DNA of 64,000 bases, from positions 62,001-126,000 of the forward strand of contig VXNZ01000025.1 of the NCBI GenBank assembly GCA_009840355.1, written 5' to 3'. Numbering within the stretch: position 1 is the first letter of the stretch; every line of letters begins with the position of its first letter. The position numbers and the translations under genes are program-made. The DNA is from Chloroflexota bacterium. Its GTDB lineage: Bacteria; Chloroflexota; Dehalococcoidia; Lucifugimonadales; JADFKI01. Positions 60,918 through 64,000 of the stretch are shown here, piece after piece. Below the pieces are notes generated by a model. That model was not told the origin of the DNA. It saw only the letters and a program-made list of their open reading frames with translations, and made no database searches.

Positions 60918-61826
60918 CTATTGCAATGTCCCCGGCGGGTAATGTTCCAACCACCACTTGGCAATCTCGTCGCGGCGAGCGAACCAGACGCCGGGATGGC
61001 TGCGCGCGTACTGAATAAATCGGTCAAGCGCACGGGAACGAGCCGGTCTTCCGGCTATGCGGCAGTGCAAGCCAATAGACATCATCTTGGGATGCGTGCG
61101 CCCTTCTTCGTACAGCACGTCGAATGTGTCCTTCAGGTACTCATAGAAGTCGCCCACGCTGTTGAGTCCGCCTCGCCAGAAACGCGCGTCGTTTGTCTCG
61201 AAGCTATATGGCAGCACGAGCCACGGCTTGCCGAGCACGGGTGTGTAGTACGGTAGGTCGTCGTTCAGCACGCCGCTGTCGTAGATGAACCCGCCCTCGC
61301 CGGCGACCAGTTCGCGCGTGTTGACGCTTGGTCCGTATCGCGTGAACCAACCGACCGGACGCTCGCCCGTCGTCTGCTGCAACGATTCGACGGTCTTCTT
61401 GATGGCAGCAGCCTCTTCGTCGCGCGGCATGCTGTGGTACTCTTCCCATCGGTAGCCGTGTCCGCAGACTTCGTGTCCGCGCTCGACCACCGCTAGGGCG
61501 ACCTCAGGGTTGCGCTCGAACGCCAGCGCGCAGCAGAAGAACGTGCTCTTTATGCCGTACTTGTCGAACATGTTCATAAGGCGCCAAACACCTACGCGGC
61601 TGCCATACTCGAAGAACGATTCGTTGTACAGGTCGCGCTGGTCGAGCGGCACCGGCGACGGCACTTCGTTGTTAGTTTCGTGCGCAGGGTCGCCGTCCAG
61701 CAGCGATTTCTCGCTGCCCTCTTCGTAGTTCACGACGACCGAGATGGCAATGCGCGCGTTTCCGGGCCACTCGATAACGGGCGGGTTCGCGCCGTAGCCG
61801 ATGAAGTCTCGTTGTGGGTTGGGCAT
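60918..61826 (-). CDS. puuE: Polysaccharide-deacetylase-fold protein, allantoinase PuuE-like
   Basis: 302 residues with GGAGGA before ATG 61826. 'ISVVVNYEEGSEKSLLDGD' and 'SFFEYGSRVGVWRLMNMFDK' are the PuuE-type opening. Then 'IKSTFFCCALAFERNP' and 'GHEVCGHGYRWEEYHSM' hold the NodB metal/catalytic residues, and 'GWFTRYGPSVNTRELV' and 'SIGLHCRIAGRPARSRAL' follow. PuuE hydrolyses allantoin in purine catabolism. Relatives may deacetylate other amides. No other purine-catabolism gene is beside it. Confidence 0.8.
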   Translation of the reverse strand: MPNPQRDFIGYGANPPVIEWPGNARIAISVVVNYEEGSEKSLLDGDPAHETNNEVPSPVPLDQRDLYNESFFEYGSRVGVWRLMNMFDKYGIKSTFFCCALAFERNPEVALAVVERGHEVCGHGYRWEEYHSMPRDEEAAAIKKTVESLQQTTGERPVGWFTRYGPSVNTRELVAGEGGFIYDSGVLNDDLPYYTPVLGKPWLVLPYSFETNDARFWRGGLNSVGDFYEYLKDTFDVLYEEGRTHPKMMSIGLHCRIAGRPARSRALDRFIQYARSHPGVWFARRDEIAKWWLEHYPPGTLQ

Positions 61827-62145
61827 GGTTGAGTCCTCCCTAGTGTTGGCGCTGTTTATGGACGCTTGTTTATGGGTGCCAATGTTGAAGGTTGATTGCC
61901 GAGAGCCAGAGTATGATTGGCGATTTCGTTATAGCGGGATATTGACGATTCTATATCCTTCGCTGCGTTAAGGGACACAAAGGGCGGCGACCGTGTGCAG
62001 CGCCGACAGTGCAATATGGATTGCAAGGAAGCCCTGAAAACTGCGATAATACCACAATAAGCGCTCGGTTCCTGGGCTGCGCAGTGTTGCGCGCTCGATT
62101 TCCAGCGCGGTTCTCTAGCATACCTGACGATATGAGAGTAAGCGA
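61827..62145. other. Gap without a supported gene
   Basis: 319 bases between the divergent deacetylase and siroheme decarboxylase genes. An antisense frame overlapping it continues across the decarboxylase gene and is a shadow. No clear promoter motif or repeat. Confidence 0.5.
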
Positions 62146-63174
62146 ATGACGACTAGTACATCGACTATGGACCTTGTTGACCGCAAGATTCTGAATGTCA
62201 TACAGACACGCTTTCCGCTCGTGGAAAAGCCGTTCGAGGCGGTGGGCGGCGAGATTGGCATTCCGGAGAGCGAAGTAATCGAGCGCGTCGCCGAAATGAA
62301 GAGCAAGAATGTGGTGCGGCAAATCAGCGCCATCTTCGACACGCGGCGGCTGGGCTACAAGACCACGCTGGTGGCGATGCGCCTGCCCGCAGACGAACTC
62401 GACGCGGCGGCGCAGGTCATCAACGAACACCCGGGCGTTAGCCACAACTACGCGCGCAACGGGCACTTCAACCTGTGGTTCACACTCGCCGTACCGCCCT
62501 ATGAAGACCTCGCCGAAAGCGTCGAAGCAATGGCGCAGCGGACGAACGCCGAGTCGTACCGTCTGATGCCGACCATCAAGTTCTTCAAGATTGGCGTGAA
62601 CTTCGACATGGTGAAGGAAGAAGGCGCGGCGAAGAAATACTACAGCCCGGACGGCTACGACCGCTCCGGAGCCGTTGCCGAGGACTGGAACAGGGCGATG
62701 CCCGTGTCCGACTTCGAGATAGAAGTCATCCGCGAGCTGCAAGAGGATGTACCGCTAGTATCTCGACCGTTCAGCCCAATGTCTGAACGGCTGGGCATTT
62801 CGCTGCAAGAGATGTTCGACATCGCCGATTCGTTCCAAGAGCGCGGGCTGATGCGCAGATTCTCCGCGGTGCTGCACCATCGCAGGGCAGGCTTCCGCTC
62901 GAACGCGATGGCGGTGTGGAAGGTGCCGTCCGAGCGCGCCATAGAAGTGGGCAACATCATGGCGCAGTCTCGCTGGGTTACGCACTGCTACGAACGGCCG
63001 ACATTCCCCGACTGGCCCTACACGCATTTCACGATGATTCACGCCACTTCGCAAGACACTTGCGAAGATGTGGCGGCAGAACTGTCCGAAGCGACCGGCA
63101 TCGACGATTATATGCTGCTGTACAGCACGCGCGAGTATAAGAAGACGCGGGTGCGTTATTTCGTGGAGTCGTAA
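62146..63174 (+). CDS. ahbAB: Siroheme decarboxylase, fused AhbA-AhbB
   Basis: 342 residues made of two AsnC/Lrp-like halves. The first (about 1-165) has 'ERVAEMKSKNVVRQISAIFD' and 'GVSHNYARNGHFNLWFTLA', the second (about 185-342) 'FQERGLMRRFSAVLHHRRAG' and 'WVTHCYERPTFPDWPYTHF'. The substrate-binding His/Arg and Tyr motifs of AhbA and AhbB/NirDL-type enzymes are in place. Decarboxylates siroheme to 12,18-didecarboxysiroheme in the alternative heme route or heme d1 synthesis. Usually two separate genes; here one chain. Precorrin-2 dehydrogenase follows. Confidence 0.85.
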   Translation: MTTSTSTMDLVDRKILNVIQTRFPLVEKPFEAVGGEIGIPESEVIERVAEMKSKNVVRQISAIFDTRRLGYKTTLVAMRLPADELDAAAQVINEHPGVSHNYARNGHFNLWFTLAVPPYEDLAESVEAMAQRTNAESYRLMPTIKFFKIGVNFDMVKEEGAAKKYYSPDGYDRSGAVAEDWNRAMPVSDFEIEVIRELQEDVPLVSRPFSPMSERLGISLQEMFDIADSFQERGLMRRFSAVLHHRRAGFRSNAMAVWKVPSERAIEVGNIMAQSRWVTHCYERPTFPDWPYTHFTMIHATSQDTCEDVAAELSEATGIDDYMLLYSTREYKKTRVRYFVES

Positions 63175-63240
63175 CGCGCCAGCCGCTTCGTAGGGAAGGG
63201 CACTTCGTATGGGCGCTTCGCTTGGGGATGGCGCGATTTT

Positions 63241-63280
63241 CCTCCATCCTATCCCTCCTACATCGGGAGATGGGACTTGA
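63241..63280 (-). repeat. Dispersed imperfect-dyad repeat, copy 5
   Basis: Minus strand TCCCATCTCCCGATGTAGGAG then GGATAGGATGGAGG, fitting the family at 6771, 15566, 25731 and 55125. Lies in the 134-base gap between the two siroheme-pathway genes. Confidence 0.4.
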
Positions 63281-63307
63281 GAACAGAATGAGTAGGAAAG
63301 GACCTTA

Positions 63308-64000
63308 ATGCCTGCGTACTATCCGGTATTCATAGATGTCAAGAACAGGTGCTGCGTCGTCATTGGCGGCGGCAACATCGGCGAAGAAAAGGTCGTCAAG
63401 CTGCTGGACTGCTACGCGGATGTGGTCGTCATCAGCCCGGAAGTCAACGAAGGCGTGCAAAGCCTCGCGGATGGCGGCGAAATCGTCTGGCACCAGCGCG
63501 AGTACGAAGTTGGTGATCTGAAGGGCGCATTCATCGCCATCGCAGCGACCGACGACAACGCAGTGAACCGTGCCATCGCCAAGGAAGCCAACGAGCACAA
63601 CGTGCTGCTGAATGTAGTTGATGTAACGCACCTTTGCACATTCATCGCGCCGTCGGTGGCGACTCGCGGCAATGTTACCGTTGCGGCATCGACGGGCGGC
63701 GCGAGTCCGGCTCTCGCGCGCAAGTTCCGCGAGTTGCTCAACGGCAGCCCCATGGATTCGAGCTACCCGCTCATGGACTATGCTGAACTTGCTCCTCTGC
63801 TTGCCGATGTGCGCGCTGAGATTCGCCGCAAGGGCATCACTATCGCCAGTGATCACTGGCAGGCGTGCATCACCGACGGATTGCTCAACGCCGTGCTAGA
63901 CGGCAGATACGACGAAGCGCGCGCAATGCTGATGTCAGACATCATGAGGGGCGTCGGCTGCGACTGCGAGCCGGGCGTCTGCAAGATTTACGAAGAGAAG
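63308..64000 (+). CDS. Precorrin-2 dehydrogenase / sirohydrochlorin ferrochelatase (Met8/CysG N-terminal), 3' end missing
   Basis: Open for 231 codons to the right edge with no stop; start ATG 63308 after AGGAAAGGA. 'YYPVFIDVKNRCCVVIGGGN' is the NAD-binding opening, with the G-G-G-N loop, then 'IAIAATDDNAVNRAI' and 'LLNVVDVTHLCTFIAPSVA', the latter holding the likely catalytic Asp. 'ASTGGASPALARKFRELL' is a family landmark. A C-terminal cysteine-rich stretch, 'GVGCDCEPGVCKIYEEK', is unusual and may bind metal. Makes sirohydrochlorin/siroheme, the substrate of the enzyme upstream, so the two likely form a pathway operon. Confidence 0.9.
   Translation, partial: MPAYYPVFIDVKNRCCVVIGGGNIGEEKVVKLLDCYADVVVISPEVNEGVQSLADGGEIVWHQREYEVGDLKGAFIAIAATDDNAVNRAIAKEANEHNVLLNVVDVTHLCTFIAPSVATRGNVTVAASTGGASPALARKFRELLNGSPMDSSYPLMDYAELAPLLADVRAEIRRKGITIASDHWQACITDGLLNAVLDGRYDEARAMLMSDIMRGVGCDCEPGVCKIYEEK

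Noticed and set aside
1-64000. CRISPR arrays, tRNA or rRNA genes
   Set aside because: No regularly spaced repeats and no cloverleaf or rRNA core sequences were recognised on reading the gaps; a covariance-model scan was not possible.

Overview
The window is a GC-rich bacterial chromosome segment with tightly packed housekeeping and catabolic genes and a few AT-richer accessory insertions. I saw no tRNA, rRNA, CRISPR array, prophage or intact insertion sequence. The gene content points to Chloroflexota, most likely a SAR202/Dehalococcoidia-like lineage. Reasons are two luciferase-like (LLM) oxidoreductases, two different enolase-superfamily dehydratases, a CaiB-type CoA transferase, a form II CoxL-like molybdenum hydroxylase, a deazaflavin (Ddn-like) reductase, FabL, a siroheme-decarboxylase fusion and a NurA/HerA pair. 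This placement is an inference from gene content; no marker gene was aligned.

Layout. 1-3.2 kb: end of an FG-GAP/ASPIC protein, an oligopeptide-type binding protein and a lipoprotein beta-propeller. 3.5-9.3 kb: SelB, then NurA, a small HAS-barrel-like protein and HerA. 9.6-18 kb: MOSC protein, two enolase-superfamily dehydratases flanking a three-gene nuclease/protease cluster (PD-(D/E)XK protein, Cas4-like/DEDD fusion, zincin), a RAM-domain protein, PlsY and an ornithine-cyclodeaminase homologue. 18-28 kb: RecQ with a frameshifted tail, LLM oxidoreductase, ABM monooxygenase, PPK2, a BNR-repeat gene broken by an in-frame TAA, a second LLM protein, MutL and a HAD phosphatase. 28-32.3 kb: an accessory patch holding a decayed HigA antitoxin, a methyltransferase-like protein, a radical SAM protein, a PLP dehydratase and an ISAs1 remnant.

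32.3-40.5 kb: IscA/ErpA with YgfZ, then a minus-strand run for fatty acid and lipid synthesis (two hotdog proteins, PlsX, FabG, FabL, with a Ddn-like gene at the end), TfoX-N and LarA-like proteins and an IS5-type remnant. 40.5-46 kb: MutS2, a DUF192 lipoprotein, Fmt and a CoA transferase. 46-55 kb (minus strand): cupin, DinB, a ThDP enzyme, a HEPN protein, MoxR ATPase, CoxL-like hydroxylase and a Xer recombinase. 55-64 kb: a three-gene MacAB-like exporter with an unusually long adaptor, a flippase-like membrane protein, PuuE-like deacetylase, then a fused siroheme decarboxylase and precorrin-2 dehydrogenase (open at the right edge) that together indicate the siroheme route to heme.

DNA repair and processing is the strongest theme (NurA/HerA, RecQ, MutL, MutS2, DinB, XerD, Cas4-like fusion). 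The most interesting parts are the NurA-HAS-HerA cluster, the nuclease cluster at 11.5-14.1 kb, the methyltransferase/radical SAM patch at 28-31 kb, the hotdog pair in the fatty-acid cluster, and the several genes caught in the act of decay.
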